Notes: generated from the sequence alone by a model not told the origin. DNA of 37,568 nt from Verrucomicrobiales bacterium (GCA_021648365.1 JAKISY010000041.1:1-37568); one strand, 5' to 3'; positions 26,110 through 34,857 are shown, counted from the first letter of the stretch. Program-made: numbers and translations.

Positions 26110-26338
26110 AGCTATCTCCAATAAATTCTTCTGGGGTACAGATTACAGGCATTTTGATCTGATGTCGATCAAAGCATCTCCGTATCCGAGGTCTGTTGTG
26201 CGGATTGGCGATGTGCTTGCAATTCCAAGTGAGTAAAAAATCGACTCCGTGAACTCCCGCGCACGCAATGTGAAAAGCATCGTCCGAAGCCTTCTCTGGG
26301 ACATCTAGATAGCCTGAATAATAATTATATCCATGCTC
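26093..26338 (-). pseudogene. C-terminal remnant of a PIN-domain (VapC-like) toxin
   Basis: The minus-strand frame is open for 81 codons and preceded by an in-frame stop at 26339-26341. It contains ASDDAFHIACAGVHGVDFL then LTWNCKHIAN and MPVICTPEEFIGD, the typical C-terminal half of a PIN toxin family of about 130-160 residues. The acidic Asp pair of the C-terminal half is present. The N-terminal half, with the first catalytic aspartate, is not found in the 170 bases upstream in any frame. The gene is therefore truncated. Its stop overlaps the start of the small partner gene, the arrangement expected for an intact toxin-antitoxin operon. Confidence 0.7.
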
Positions 26339-26515
26339 TCAGAATCTCTCGATCTTAAAACCTCCTCACGAAAGACCTCCTGATCCTCTTCATTTCACTT
26401 CTCTTCGGCTCCTTTTCTGTAAATTTCGCGGATCCCCTCTGAAAAAACTCAACAAAATTTCATTTTTTTTGCCTAATACCATGAAAAGTCGCCTTTACTT
26501 ATAGCAAGTCTGTTG

Positions 26516-27103
26516 ATGTCTGAAAAAAATCCAGTCGAAACCAAGTCCTCCGCGCTACCACACAACGGCGCGATCAGTGATGCCGCGACCATCACCCGGC
26601 TGCTGCTAGAGCACCGCTCTGCCCTGATGGCCTACATCCTCGCCGCCGTGCGCAACCACGCCGACGCCGACGACATCTTTCAGGAAAGCTCACTCGCCAT
26701 CGCCACCAGCTTTTCCCAACTGCGCGATGAGAGCGGCTTCCTTCCTTGGGCACGTGAAATCGCCCGCCGTCGCATTCTCGCTCATGTACGAAAAAACAAA
26801 CACCTCTTACTGATCGACGACGAACTGCTGGACCAACTTTCACAAGCCGCCGCGCGCATCGATCAACAAGATCTGCAGCGCAAGGAATCTCAACACAGCG
26901 TTCTGCGCACCTGCCTAGAGCAGCTGCCGACCGAAAGCCGTCGTTTGATCGCCATGCGCTACGACCAACCCACGCCCCCCGTCGAATCCATTGCCCGACA
27001 ATTCGGTCGCTCTTTGCAAGGCACTTACGCTTTATTAAAACGTATCCGCTTAGTCCTGCGTGACTGTGTCGATAACAAACTTTCACAGGAGGGAGACCTA
27101 TGA
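26516..27103 (+). CDS. ECF-type RNA polymerase sigma factor (PVC type), second copy
   Basis: The protein is 195 residues from the ATG at 26516; a TTG directly precedes it. Region 2 is visible in LMAYILAAVRNHADADDIFQ and SGFLPWAREIARRRILAHVR. Region 4 is visible in ESIARQFGRSLQGTYALLKR. It is a distant paralogue of the sigma factor at 8536. Its stop overlaps the start of the FecR-LamG gene as ATGA at 27100-27103. No clear Shine-Dalgarno sequence precedes it. It probably directs transcription of its own operon (FecR-LamG, PSCyt1, DUF1501). Confidence 0.85.
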   Translation: MSEKNPVETKSSALPHNGAISDAATITRLLLEHRSALMAYILAAVRNHADADDIFQESSLAIATSFSQLRDESGFLPWAREIARRRILAHVRKNKHLLLIDDELLDQLSQAAARIDQQDLQRKESQHSVLRTCLEQLPTESRRLIAMRYDQPTPPVESIARQFGRSLQGTYALLKRIRLVLRDCVDNKLSQEGDL

Positions 27104-28710
27104 AAAACGATACCGAACTGCTATTAGAATATTTGCAAGACGACATTTCCCAGCAAGACGAGCTGCTACTGCAACAACGCCTGAAAGCAGAGCCCGACTT
27201 GTGCGATCAGCTTATCACACTAGCAAACGAAGAAGCCGTCCTCAGCGATTGGGCACAAGCCGAAAAAATGTCTACCACCCTAGACCATCTGGCATTCGAT
27301 CCAGTAAAGGAAAAAAATACCCATCACCTCTGGTCACTACATCCCGCATGGGCCGTAGCTGCGGTCGCCAGCCTGGTCACCGCCTTGACCTTGGCAGGCA
27401 TCATCCACCCATCCTTGTTACAGAAATCTCACCAGCAAACAGGCATCACAAGCACCCAGACCACAAGCCCCACCGACCCCAATACCAAGCAAAAAACCGC
27501 AAGCAATATCGCCGCCCTGTTGGTCAACGAAGCCGCCGCACACTTCGCTCCGCAATACGCTCCCGCTGCGGTTCAATTCAAACTCGGCCGCTACCAACTG
27601 CAAAGCGGAGCTGCTCACATGCGCTTTGTCAATGGCGTGGACTTGATCTACCGCGCACCCGTTGATTTCGAAATCATCGACCCTTTTCACATCGCCCTAC
27701 ACCATGGCAGCATGCGCGCCATCGTTCCCGACAGCGGCACCGGCTTCACTATCGGCGCACCACAGATCGATTTTGAAGACCTCGGCACCGAATTTGGAGT
27801 TTCCGTCGATTCCAAAACGGGAACCAGTGAACTGCATGTTTTTGAAGGACGGGTGGACATCAAGAGCAGCGACAACCAAGCCCTGTTGCAAGCCGCCACT
27901 CTAGGCCAGTCCTATACGATGGAGAACGGTCGCGTCGCCAGTGGTGCCCTCCTCAAAGCCGCCGACTTTCCCACCCCGCAATCCATCGGTTATCAACGCT
28001 GGAAAAACTGGAGCCTAGCGGTGCAAAAAGATCCCAGCTTGTTGATCTATTATGACTTCACTCGCCAAACAAAATCTCCTAGCATCTTAAAAAACCAAGT
28101 CAGCAACAGCTCGGTAGAAGACGGCATCATCCAAGGTCCTATCTGGGTCAGTGGTCGTTGGCCGAACAAAGACGCCTTGCTCTTCGAACGCGACCACGAT
28201 GCGGTTTTGCTTAACATTCCAGAACCCCTCACCGCTTTCACCTTTGCCGTCTGGGTCAAAGTCAATCGCTTGGATCACGAACTTTCCACCATCCTCGATT
28301 CCGATCAATGGGAGCCTGGCGATACCCATTTCCAAATTTCCCGCAGTCGCCGAAATTTCACTTTTGGTTACAACGGTGGCGGCAAACGCGAGCACTTCCC
28401 CATCCCTTTGCCACTGCAACACTGGGTGCACCTCGCGGTGATCGGTGATGGCTCAAGCAAAAAAGTCCACACCTACGTCAACGGCAAACTCTCCTCCACC
28501 GCCCAACTAGGAGAAGATGCCATCATCACTCCTGGTTCCTGCCGCCTCGGCGACTGGAAGCCGCACCCCGATTGGGAAAACCCCATCCGCAGCCTACGTG
28601 GTCGCATGGATGAAGTCATCCTCTGGCAACGCGCCCTGAGAGAAAGCGAACTGCAAAAAATGATCGACGCCGGTAGCCCCACCTCCTTATGGGCAGAACA
28701 AACACCTTAA
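27100..28710 (+). CDS. FecR-like transmembrane protein with LamG domain, second copy
   Basis: This 536-residue protein has a cytoplasmic N-terminus (about 1-78), one transmembrane helix (about 83-102), a FecR-like domain (about 140-290, with DLGTEFGVSVDS and LHVFEGRVDIKS) and a C-terminal LamG domain (about 310-530, starting LLIYYDFT). It is translationally coupled to the sigma factor by a four-base overlap, which makes a regulator-sigma partnership likely. It shares domain order and local sequence with the protein at 6845-8473. A proposed function is to sense an extracytoplasmic carbohydrate or surface ligand and release the sigma factor. Confidence 0.8.
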   Translation: MKNDTELLLEYLQDDISQQDELLLQQRLKAEPDLCDQLITLANEEAVLSDWAQAEKMSTTLDHLAFDPVKEKNTHHLWSLHPAWAVAAVASLVTALTLAGIIHPSLLQKSHQQTGITSTQTTSPTDPNTKQKTASNIAALLVNEAAAHFAPQYAPAAVQFKLGRYQLQSGAAHMRFVNGVDLIYRAPVDFEIIDPFHIALHHGSMRAIVPDSGTGFTIGAPQIDFEDLGTEFGVSVDSKTGTSELHVFEGRVDIKSSDNQALLQAATLGQSYTMENGRVASGALLKAADFPTPQSIGYQRWKNWSLAVQKDPSLLIYYDFTRQTKSPSILKNQVSNSSVEDGIIQGPIWVSGRWPNKDALLFERDHDAVLLNIPEPLTAFTFAVWVKVNRLDHELSTILDSDQWEPGDTHFQISRSRRNFTFGYNGGGKREHFPIPLPLQHWVHLAVIGDGSSKKVHTYVNGKLSSTAQLGEDAIITPGSCRLGDWKPHPDWENPIRSLRGRMDEVILWQRALRESELQKMIDAGSPTSLWAEQTP

Positions 28711-28721
28711 CCCCAATGTGA

Positions 28722-28740
28722 GACAGCTTTCCAAGCTGTC
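28722..28740. repeat. Mini-hairpin with 3-nt loop
   Basis: GACAGCTT-TCC-AAGCTGTC is a perfect 8-bp stem with a 3-base loop in the 77-bp gap between the FecR-LamG and PSCyt1 genes. It is not followed by a T-run, so it is not a typical intrinsic terminator. Confidence 0.65.
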
Positions 28741-28787
28741 CTCCCCTGTATAAAACAACTTTAAAAGCCATCCCCCATGCACCGCCT

Positions 28788-31700
28788 ATGAAATCGCACA
28801 CCTTCTTATCTATCCCCTTCTTCACCTTGTTGCTGACCTCGCTGCATTTGTCAGCCGCCGAAGAACTCGATTTTAACCGTGACATCAAACCACTGCTGTC
28901 CTCCAAATGTTTCAAATGTCATGGCGCAGATGAAGGTTCTCGCGAAGCTGATCTTCGTCTAGATACCTTCGAAGGAGCAACCAAAAATCTCGACGGCCAT
29001 TTCGCCATCAAGCCCGGCAATAGTAAAAAAAGTGAACTCATCGCGCGACTCATCACTCATGATCCTGATGACCTCATGCCGCCCGCCGAATCTGGCAAAC
29101 CTCTCAAACCTAATCAAATCGAACGCCTGAAACAGTGGATCGACAACGGTGCCAAATACGAACGGCACTGGTCTTTTGTTCCTCCGGTGCGGCACCAGCC
29201 TCCGTCCATACAAACACCCTTCTGGCCAAAAAACGAAATAGACTATTTTGTTCTCAGCCGACTGGAAAAAGATCAAGTCACCCCCCAAGCAGAAGCCGAC
29301 CGCTACCAACTCATCCGCCGTGCCTCACTCGACATCACCGGACTGCCTCCACAACCAAAAGAAGTCGCAGCTTTCATCAACGACCCATCTCCGCAAGCTT
29401 ACGAAAAACTCATCGACCGCCTGCTCGCCAGCTCAGCTTACGGCGAACGCTGGGCTGCCATGTGGCTCGACCTCGCCCGCTACGCTGACTCCATGGGCTA
29501 CGCCTCCGACAACCTGCGCAGCATCTGGGCTTACCGCGACTGGGTGATCCAAGCCTACAATACCAACATGCCCTATGATCAGTTCACCTTAGCCCAAATC
29601 GCCGGAGATTTGCTGCCAAAAGCAAACAAAAAACAACTCATCGCCACCGCCTTTCACCGCAATACCATGAACAATACCGAAGGCGGCACCGACAACGAAG
29701 AGTTCCGCGTCGCCGCCGTGAAAGATCGCGTCAGCACCACCATGAATGTGTGGATGGGACTCACTATGCGCTGCGCCGAATGCCACACCCACAAATACGA
29801 CCCCATCACCCATAAGGAATACTACCAGTTCTACGATTTCTTCAATCAGACCGCAGACGCCGATACCAATGACGACGCGCCTTTCATTGCTGTTCCCGGC
29901 TCCAACGAACTGAAAAAACGCGCAGCCCTCGATCAAAAGATCGCTGCGGTTGAAAAACAAATCTCCCAAGCAGACCCCGCCAAGTTGCTCGCCGAACAAA
30001 AAACATGGGAAGCCCAGTACCTCGGCAATACCCAGTGGACTCCACTTGGCATTTCAAAAGCAAGTTCCATCCAGGGTTCCACTTTTGAAAAACAGCAAGA
30101 CGGCAGCATCTTGGTCACTGGTAAACCACCAAAAAACGACACTTACACTCTGGCAGTCACCACCCCTTTAAAATTGATCACCGGATTCCGTCTCGAAGCC
30201 ATCCCCGACAAACGCAACCCGGCAGGCGGATCTGGACGGGCGCCAGATGGCAGCTTCATCCTGTCACGTTTCGCCGCCACTCTAGATGCCGGAGGCAAAG
30301 CTCCACAAGCTCGTTACCTAAGAATCGAACTGCCAGGCAAAAACAAAATCTTAAATTTAGCAGAAGTCGAAGTTTTTAATGGCAAAAACAATCTCGCACT
30401 CAAAGGCAAAGCCACGCAATCCTCCACCTACCTAGGAGGTGAAGCAAAGCGAGCCATTGATGGCAATACCAACGGCCTATGGAATAATAAATCCGTTTCC
30501 CACACCACCAGCAAAAACAAATCCCCTTGGTGGGAAGTCGATCTTGGCAAAAGCTCTCCCGTTGATCGCATCACCATCTGGAACCGCACCGATGACAAGC
30601 TTCAATCCAGGATCGATGGCTACCAAATCAAGCTCTACGATCAAAACCGCAAACTGATCTGGCAGAACGCCAAGCTTAAAGGACCTAAAATATCGCAAAC
30701 TTTCCACCTCACCGGACCGCGCCCGCTGATCTTCACCCGCGCCACTGCTGACTTCTCACAAGACAAATGGCCGATCAGCAATGCCATTCCCACGGTGGCG
30801 AAGAATCTGGCAGGCTGGAGTGTTTCGCCCAAACAGAAAGAACGGCACCAAGCTTTTTTCGTGACGAGCGCACCGACTGAAATAGCCGCCAACAACAAGT
30901 TGGAAATCATTCTTGATCATCACTACAACTACGGCGGACAGAAAACCCTCGGCCGCTTTCGCATCTCAGTCACAGACGATCCAGCACTGTCCAAACGCGC
31001 CACCCTGCGCCCCGACATGCTCACTATTATCGACCAAAACGAATTGCAACGCAGTGCGCAGGCTAAACAAAAACTAGCCCTCTACTTCCGCGATTTTGCC
31101 CCATCTCTCGCCAAGCTCAGAGGTGAACTAGGCAAGATCAAAAAACAACGTGATGCGATCAAACCGCCAACGGTTCCCATCATCACCCAGTTGGCACAAA
31201 ACAAACAGCGCAAAACCCAAATTCATGCCCGCGGAAACTTCATGGACTTGGGAGATCAGGTCAAAGCCGCCGTGCCCGCCTCCTTCAACCCCTTTCCAAA
31301 AAACGCCCCAGCCAACCGCATCGGCGTGGCTCAATGGCTAACCTCCACCGACAACCCACTCACCGCACGAGTCGCGGTCAACCGTATTTGGGCTCAGCTC
31401 TTCGGCGCAGGCATCGTCGAAACCGAGGAAGATTTTGGCGCCCAAGGAACCTACCCCACCCACCCCAAACTGCTCGACTGGTTAGCAACAGAATACATGC
31501 GTAACGGATGGGATAGCAAAGCCCTGCTCAAAACCATCGTCATGTCTGCCACCTACCGCCAATCGAGCAAAGCCTCTCCCCAGGCATTTGACGCCGATCA
31601 CATCAACGCAATGCTCGCCCGCGGTCCACGCTTCCGCCTCAATGCCGAACAAGTCCGTGACCAAGCGCTCGCCCTCTCTGGCCTGCTCAGCCACAAAATG

Positions 31701-32255
31701 CATGGCCCCTCCGTTTACCCACCGCAACCTCCTGGCATGTGGCGCGCCGCCTTCAACGGCCAACGCAACTGGGCGACCAGCAAAGGCGAAGACCGCTACC
31801 GTCGAGGACTCTACACCTTCTGGCGCCGATCCGTCCCTTACCCCAGCATGGCAACCTTCGACGCCCCCAGCCGCGAAGTCTGCAACCTGCGCCGCATCCG
31901 CACCAACACCCCACTGCAAGCCTTCGTCACCCTCAACGACCCCGTTTATGTCGAAATCGCCCAAGCCATGGCACGCAGGATCATCAAAGAGGGTGGCAAA
32001 ACCAACGCGGAACGAATCCGCTTTGCCCTGCAACTGGTGCTCGTCCGTCCGCCCTCGAAAACCGAGCAACAAGTCATCGCCACCCTGTTCCAAAAAGAGC
32101 TGAACAACTTCAAACAAAACCCAGCAGCAGCCAAAACCCTAGCCACCAATAAAGGCGAAAATAAAACCGCAGCCACCGACCCCATCCAACTCGCCACCTG
32201 GACCGCCATCACTAACATCCTACTCAACCTAGACGCCGTGCTGACTAAATCCTGA
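28788..32255 (+). CDS. Planctomycete-type cytochrome protein PSCyt1-DUF1549-F5/8C-DUF1553
   Basis: This 1155-residue protein has a signal peptide (about 1-23). A haem-binding CFKCH at 41-45 lies in the PSCyt1 domain (DFNRDIKPLLSSKCFKCHG is the core). DUF1549 follows (about 150-350, with ASLDITGLPPQP, GERWAAMWLDLARYADSMGY and MRCAECHTHKYDPI). Next is a discoidin/F5-8 type C-like domain (about 500-655, with ATQSSTYLGGEAKRAIDG and WWEVDLGK). DUF1553 closes the protein (about 815-1080, with NRIWAQLFGAGIVETEEDFG and YPTHPKLLDWLA). This is a PVC hallmark protein, always paired with DUF1501. The family's reaction is not established; periplasmic electron transfer coupled to saccharide or sulfated-glycan breakdown is a common proposal. 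It follows the sigma/FecR pair on the same strand. Confidence 0.9.
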   Translation: MKSHTFLSIPFFTLLLTSLHLSAAEELDFNRDIKPLLSSKCFKCHGADEGSREADLRLDTFEGATKNLDGHFAIKPGNSKKSELIARLITHDPDDLMPPAESGKPLKPNQIERLKQWIDNGAKYERHWSFVPPVRHQPPSIQTPFWPKNEIDYFVLSRLEKDQVTPQAEADRYQLIRRASLDITGLPPQPKEVAAFINDPSPQAYEKLIDRLLASSAYGERWAAMWLDLARYADSMGYASDNLRSIWAYRDWVIQAYNTNMPYDQFTLAQIAGDLLPKANKKQLIATAFHRNTMNNTEGGTDNEEFRVAAVKDRVSTTMNVWMGLTMRCAECHTHKYDPITHKEYYQFYDFFNQTADADTNDDAPFIAVPGSNELKKRAALDQKIAAVEKQISQADPAKLLAEQKTWEAQYLGNTQWTPLGISKASSIQGSTFEKQQDGSILVTGKPPKNDTYTLAVTTPLKLITGFRLEAIPDKRNPAGGSGRAPDGSFILSRFAATLDAGGKAPQARYLRIELPGKNKILNLAEVEVFNGKNNLALKGKATQSSTYLGGEAKRAIDGNTNGLWNNKSVSHTTSKNKSPWWEVDLGKSSPVDRITIWNRTDDKLQSRIDGYQIKLYDQNRKLIWQNAKLKGPKISQTFHLTGPRPLIFTRATADFSQDKWPISNAIPTVAKNLAGWSVSPKQKERHQAFFVTSAPTEIAANNKLEIILDHHYNYGGQKTLGRFRISVTDDPALSKRATLRPDMLTIIDQNELQRSAQAKQKLALYFRDFAPSLAKLRGELGKIKKQRDAIKPPTVPIITQLAQNKQRKTQIHARGNFMDLGDQVKAAVPASFNPFPKNAPANRIGVAQWLTSTDNPLTARVAVNRIWAQLFGAGIVETEEDFGAQGTYPTHPKLLDWLATEYMRNGWDSKALLKTIVMSATYRQSSKASPQAFDADHINAMLARGPRFRLNAEQVRDQALALSGLLSHKMHGPSVYPPQPPGMWRAAFNGQRNWATSKGEDRYRRGLYTFWRRSVPYPSMATFDAPSREVCNLRRIRTNTPLQAFVTLNDPVYVEIAQAMARRIIKEGGKTNAERIRFALQLVLVRPPSKTEQQVIATLFQKELNNFKQNPAAAKTLATNKGENKTAATDPIQLATWTAITNILLNLDAVLTKS

Positions 32256-32259
32256 ATAC

Positions 32260-32397
32260 AAAAAAGAGAACCACGGATTACACAGATAACACGGATGAAT
32301 ATAGGAAATTATTAATTAAAAAAATATCCGAGTTATCCGTGCTATCCGTGGTTAAAAATCCTAATCTTATTCGCGTTCATTCGCGGTTCTCTTTTTT
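32260..32397. repeat. Nested inverted 9-nt-period repeats between PSCyt1 and DUF1501 genes
   Basis: A 28-base left arm (32269-32296, three units CACGGATTA, CACAGATAA, CACGGAT) matches the reverse complement of a right arm (32326-32353) at 24 of 28 positions, with about 29 A/T-rich bases between. A further outer pair, AAAAAAGAGAACC (32260-32272) and its perfect complement (32385-32397), encloses the whole element. It could fold into a long hairpin in the mRNA joining the two genes. Confidence 0.8.
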
Positions 32398-32441
32398 CTT
32401 ACCTACAGCCTAAACCCCTATAACCTAAACAACCTTCCCCA

Positions 32442-33911
32442 ATGAATCATCTAATCAAAAACTCCGCCCAACTCGCCACCCGACGCCACTTCCTACGCCA
32501 CTGCAACGCCGGCATCGGCGCCCTGGCATTCAATCAACTGCTCGGCTCCAATGCCCACTCGAAGCTCAGCTCACCTGCGTCACTACCACCCAATCCATCC
32601 GCCCCCAAACGCCCCGACTTCGCCCCCAAAGCCAAGCGCGTCATCTACCTGCACATGGCAGGCTCCCCGCCGCAGCACGACCTCTTTGACTGGAAACCTG
32701 AGCTGGTCAAACACACTGGCAAACCCTGCCCCGAAAGCCTGCTCAAAGGAGAAAAATTCGCCTTCATCAAAGGGCGTCCCAAGTTATTAGGCACACCGTG
32801 GAAGTTTGAACAATGTGGCGAAGCCGGCACCTGGGTATCGGAAATCCTGCCGCACTTCAAAACCGTCGTCGATGACGTCTGCATGATCAAATCGATGTTC
32901 ACCACCCAGTTCAACCACGCCCCCGCGCAACTCTTCCTGCACACCGGACTCAACCGTTTTGGCAATCCCTCGATGGGATCCTGGGCCAGTTACGGGCTCG
33001 GCAGTGAAAATGAAAACCTGCCCGCTTTTGTCGCCCTGCTCTCCGGCGGCACCAACCCCTCCGGCGGCAAAGCCCTGTGGGGCAGCGGCTTCCTACCCGC
33101 TCTCTATCAAGGCGTGCAATGCCGATCCGACGGCGATCCAGTTCTCTACGTCAACAATCCCAAAGGTCTTAGCCGCGCAGCTCGCCGTCGCGGACTCGAT
33201 GCCTTGAAAAAGCTCAATCAACTCGAACTCGAACAAGTTGGCGATCCGGAAACCCTCAGCCGCATCGCCCAGTATGAACTCGCCTACCGCATGCAGACCT
33301 CGGTGCCCGAGATCATGGACATCAGCCAGGAACCCAAACACGTTCATGAAGCCTACGGCACCCAACCCGGCAAGGAAAACTTCGCTAACAACTGCCTACT
33401 CGCCCGCCGCCTAGTCGAGCAAGGCGTGCGCTACGTGCAACTCTTCGATTACGGCTGGGACATGCACGGCACCAGCGCCAACAACGACATCTCCATCGGT
33501 CTGAAAAACAAAACCAAGAACATCGACCAACCCATCGCCGCGCTGCTGAAAGACCTCAAACAACGCGGACTGCTAGAAGACACCCTGGTCATCTGGAGCG
33601 GCGAGTTCGGCCGCACTTCGATGAACGAAGAACGCAACGGTTCCAAGTTCCTCGGCCGCGACCACCACCCGCATTGTTTTAGTATGTGGATGGCAGGCGG
33701 AGGCGTGAAACCAGGTTTCAACTACGGCGAAACCGACGACTTCGGCTACCGAGTTGCCGATGGCGCCATGTCCGTGCCCGACCTGCAAGCCACCATCCTC
33801 CACCTGCTCGGCAAAGACGCCCACAGCTTCACCTACCCCTTCCAAGGTCTCGACAACCGCCTCATCGGCGTCGTCGGACACCCAAAAGTGAATCATGAGA
33901 TTTTGCAATAA
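32442..33911 (+). CDS. DUF1501 family protein, Tat-exported
   Basis: This 489-residue protein has a twin-arginine signal (TRRHFLRHC, about residues 12-20). It is a member of DUF1501, which has an alkaline phosphatase/sulfatase-like fold. Recognisable blocks are LHMAGSPPQHDLFDWKPEL, VQLFDYGWDMHG, IWSGEFGRTSMNEE and GRDHHPHCFSMWMAGGGVK, the DHH portion resembling a metal site. It is the standard downstream partner of PSCyt1/DUF1553 proteins. The 186-bp gap between the two genes is longer than usual and is filled by an inverted repeat. The function of the pair is unknown. It ends the second sigma-controlled block. Confidence 0.9.
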   Translation: MNHLIKNSAQLATRRHFLRHCNAGIGALAFNQLLGSNAHSKLSSPASLPPNPSAPKRPDFAPKAKRVIYLHMAGSPPQHDLFDWKPELVKHTGKPCPESLLKGEKFAFIKGRPKLLGTPWKFEQCGEAGTWVSEILPHFKTVVDDVCMIKSMFTTQFNHAPAQLFLHTGLNRFGNPSMGSWASYGLGSENENLPAFVALLSGGTNPSGGKALWGSGFLPALYQGVQCRSDGDPVLYVNNPKGLSRAARRRGLDALKKLNQLELEQVGDPETLSRIAQYELAYRMQTSVPEIMDISQEPKHVHEAYGTQPGKENFANNCLLARRLVEQGVRYVQLFDYGWDMHGTSANNDISIGLKNKTKNIDQPIAALLKDLKQRGLLEDTLVIWSGEFGRTSMNEERNGSKFLGRDHHPHCFSMWMAGGGVKPGFNYGETDDFGYRVADGAMSVPDLQATILHLLGKDAHSFTYPFQGLDNRLIGVVGHPKVNHEILQ

Positions 33912-33944
33912 TCATGGTTCGCTCGTTTAGAGCCAACTCTCCTA

Positions 33945-34027
33945 TCCCAAAGGGATTTCAGGCGAAAGGCCACGGTGGAACCGTGGTGGTTTCCCATCAC
34001 CAACATCCCCTTGCTGCAACGCAGCAA
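33945..34027. repeat. Cluster of three mini-hairpins with 3-nt loops
   Basis: TCCC-AAA-GGGA (33945-33955), CCACGGT-GGA-ACCGTGG (33970-33986) and TTGCTGC-AAC-GCAGCAA (34011-34027) occur in series right after the DUF1501 gene. Each has a perfect stem and a 3-base loop. No T-run follows. The pattern resembles REP-type extragenic palindromes. Confidence 0.6.
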
Positions 34028-34176
34028 CAAACGATCTCAACGAACCCTCCTGAAGCATCCACAAGTTTTGCCTCATCATGATGTTCTTTTCTGGTTAAAT
34101 GGATTGGCCATCTGCCCTCACCGAGTGTCAGTGGGGCGGCATATTAAACTTAACCAAGTCGAATTATGCCTTTGCC

Positions 34177-34454
34177 CCAATGGCACTTAGTTAAGCTACT
34201 ATGCCGTCTTTCACACTACACGATCAAAAATATTCCAACCACTGATCGGCACTGATAAACACTGATATGTGATATTTTTACGACTCGATATTTCTTTTCT
34301 TATCAGTGAAATTTGACTCCGTCTATCTACACTGCGTTCCGGTTGTGGTTAAATTCTTCAATTCCAAAAAATGGCGCGCACTGTGATTTTGCATGTGAGA
34401 CAGAGACTAATTTACTGAAATACACGGGAAGATCCCTTAACTAAGTGCCATTGG
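34177..34454. repeat. 278-bp segment bounded by perfect 19-bp inverted repeats
   Basis: CCAATGGCACTTAGTTAAG at 34177-34195 is perfectly complementary to CTTAACTAAGTGCCATTGG at 34436-34454. The enclosed DNA has no gene but carries 9-10-nt repeats. This could be a MITE-like element or two solo ends of a lost transposon. No convincing target duplication is visible. Confidence 0.6.
34237..34350. repeat. 9-10-nt-period repeat cluster
   Basis: The left arm at 34237-34266 has three units, CACTGATCGG, CACTGATAAA and CACTGAT. Right-type sequences follow at about 34300-34308 (TTATCAGTG) and 34341-34350 (GGTTGTGGTT). Degraded compared with the copy at 32260-32397. Confidence 0.6.
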
Positions 34455-34507
34455 CCTTCCCCATATTTCTTGCACCTTGAACGCTTCATTTTCATAGAAG
34501 TTATTCT

Positions 34508-34630
34508 CTAACTCTTCAGCAAAGTCTCATCATGCTCAGCGCACTCTTCACAATGTCCGTATTCGGTAAAGTGTTCTGGTTTTTTAGCCCTAAAAACCCG
34601 CTTAGCCTCATCAATCCAATTCATACTCAT
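34508..34630 (-). pseudogene. N-terminal fragment of a small HCxxCxEHD protein
   Basis: This is a 40-codon frame from ATG 34630 containing MNWIDEAKRVFRAKKPEHF then GHCEECAEHDETL. The PEHFT...HCxxCxEHD pattern recalls small uncharacterised proteins of well over 100 residues (possibly those labelled DUF6714, from memory). Here the frame stops shortly after the motif and then runs into the 19-bp repeat at 34454, so the gene looks truncated. The Cys/His cluster could bind metal. A second small frame downstream ends at the repeat and is not clearly related. Confidence 0.5.
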
Positions 34631-34667
34631 TTATGCAGTTTCACACTGAACTCCAATTGATCAAATC

Positions 34668-34857
34668 ATTCTCTGCGTCTCCGCGTCTCTGCGTGCGCCC
34701 CTCTTCCTCATCACATCAAAAATCACCAATCTCTACTCATCAATCATCAATCCGCCTCCACCCCTCACCCACGCAATACCATTACGACCCACATTCACCG
34801 CTAACTCCCGCCTCCTCCAACCCCTGTGACCTTTGAGCCCTCTGTGGTTCAACTCTG
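34668..34857. repeat. Degenerate periodic repeats in intergenic DNA
   Basis: CTCTGCGTCTCCGCGTCTCT-like units begin near 34672, and TCTGTGGTTCAACTC lies near 34842. The latter matches the GTGGTTCAACTC end of the copies at 36.7-37.0 kb. The rest of this G-poor, C-rich stretch holds no recognisable gene. Confidence 0.5.

Larger units (their letters stand above)
33912..34507. other. Non-coding, hairpin- and repeat-rich intergenic stretch
   Basis: After the DUF1501 stop, nearly 600 bases hold no convincing gene. They contain three mini-hairpins (33945-34027), a 19-bp inverted repeat pair (34177-34195 and 34436-34454) and 9-10-nt-period repeats between that pair. Small ORFs here show no family resemblance. 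Confidence 0.6.
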
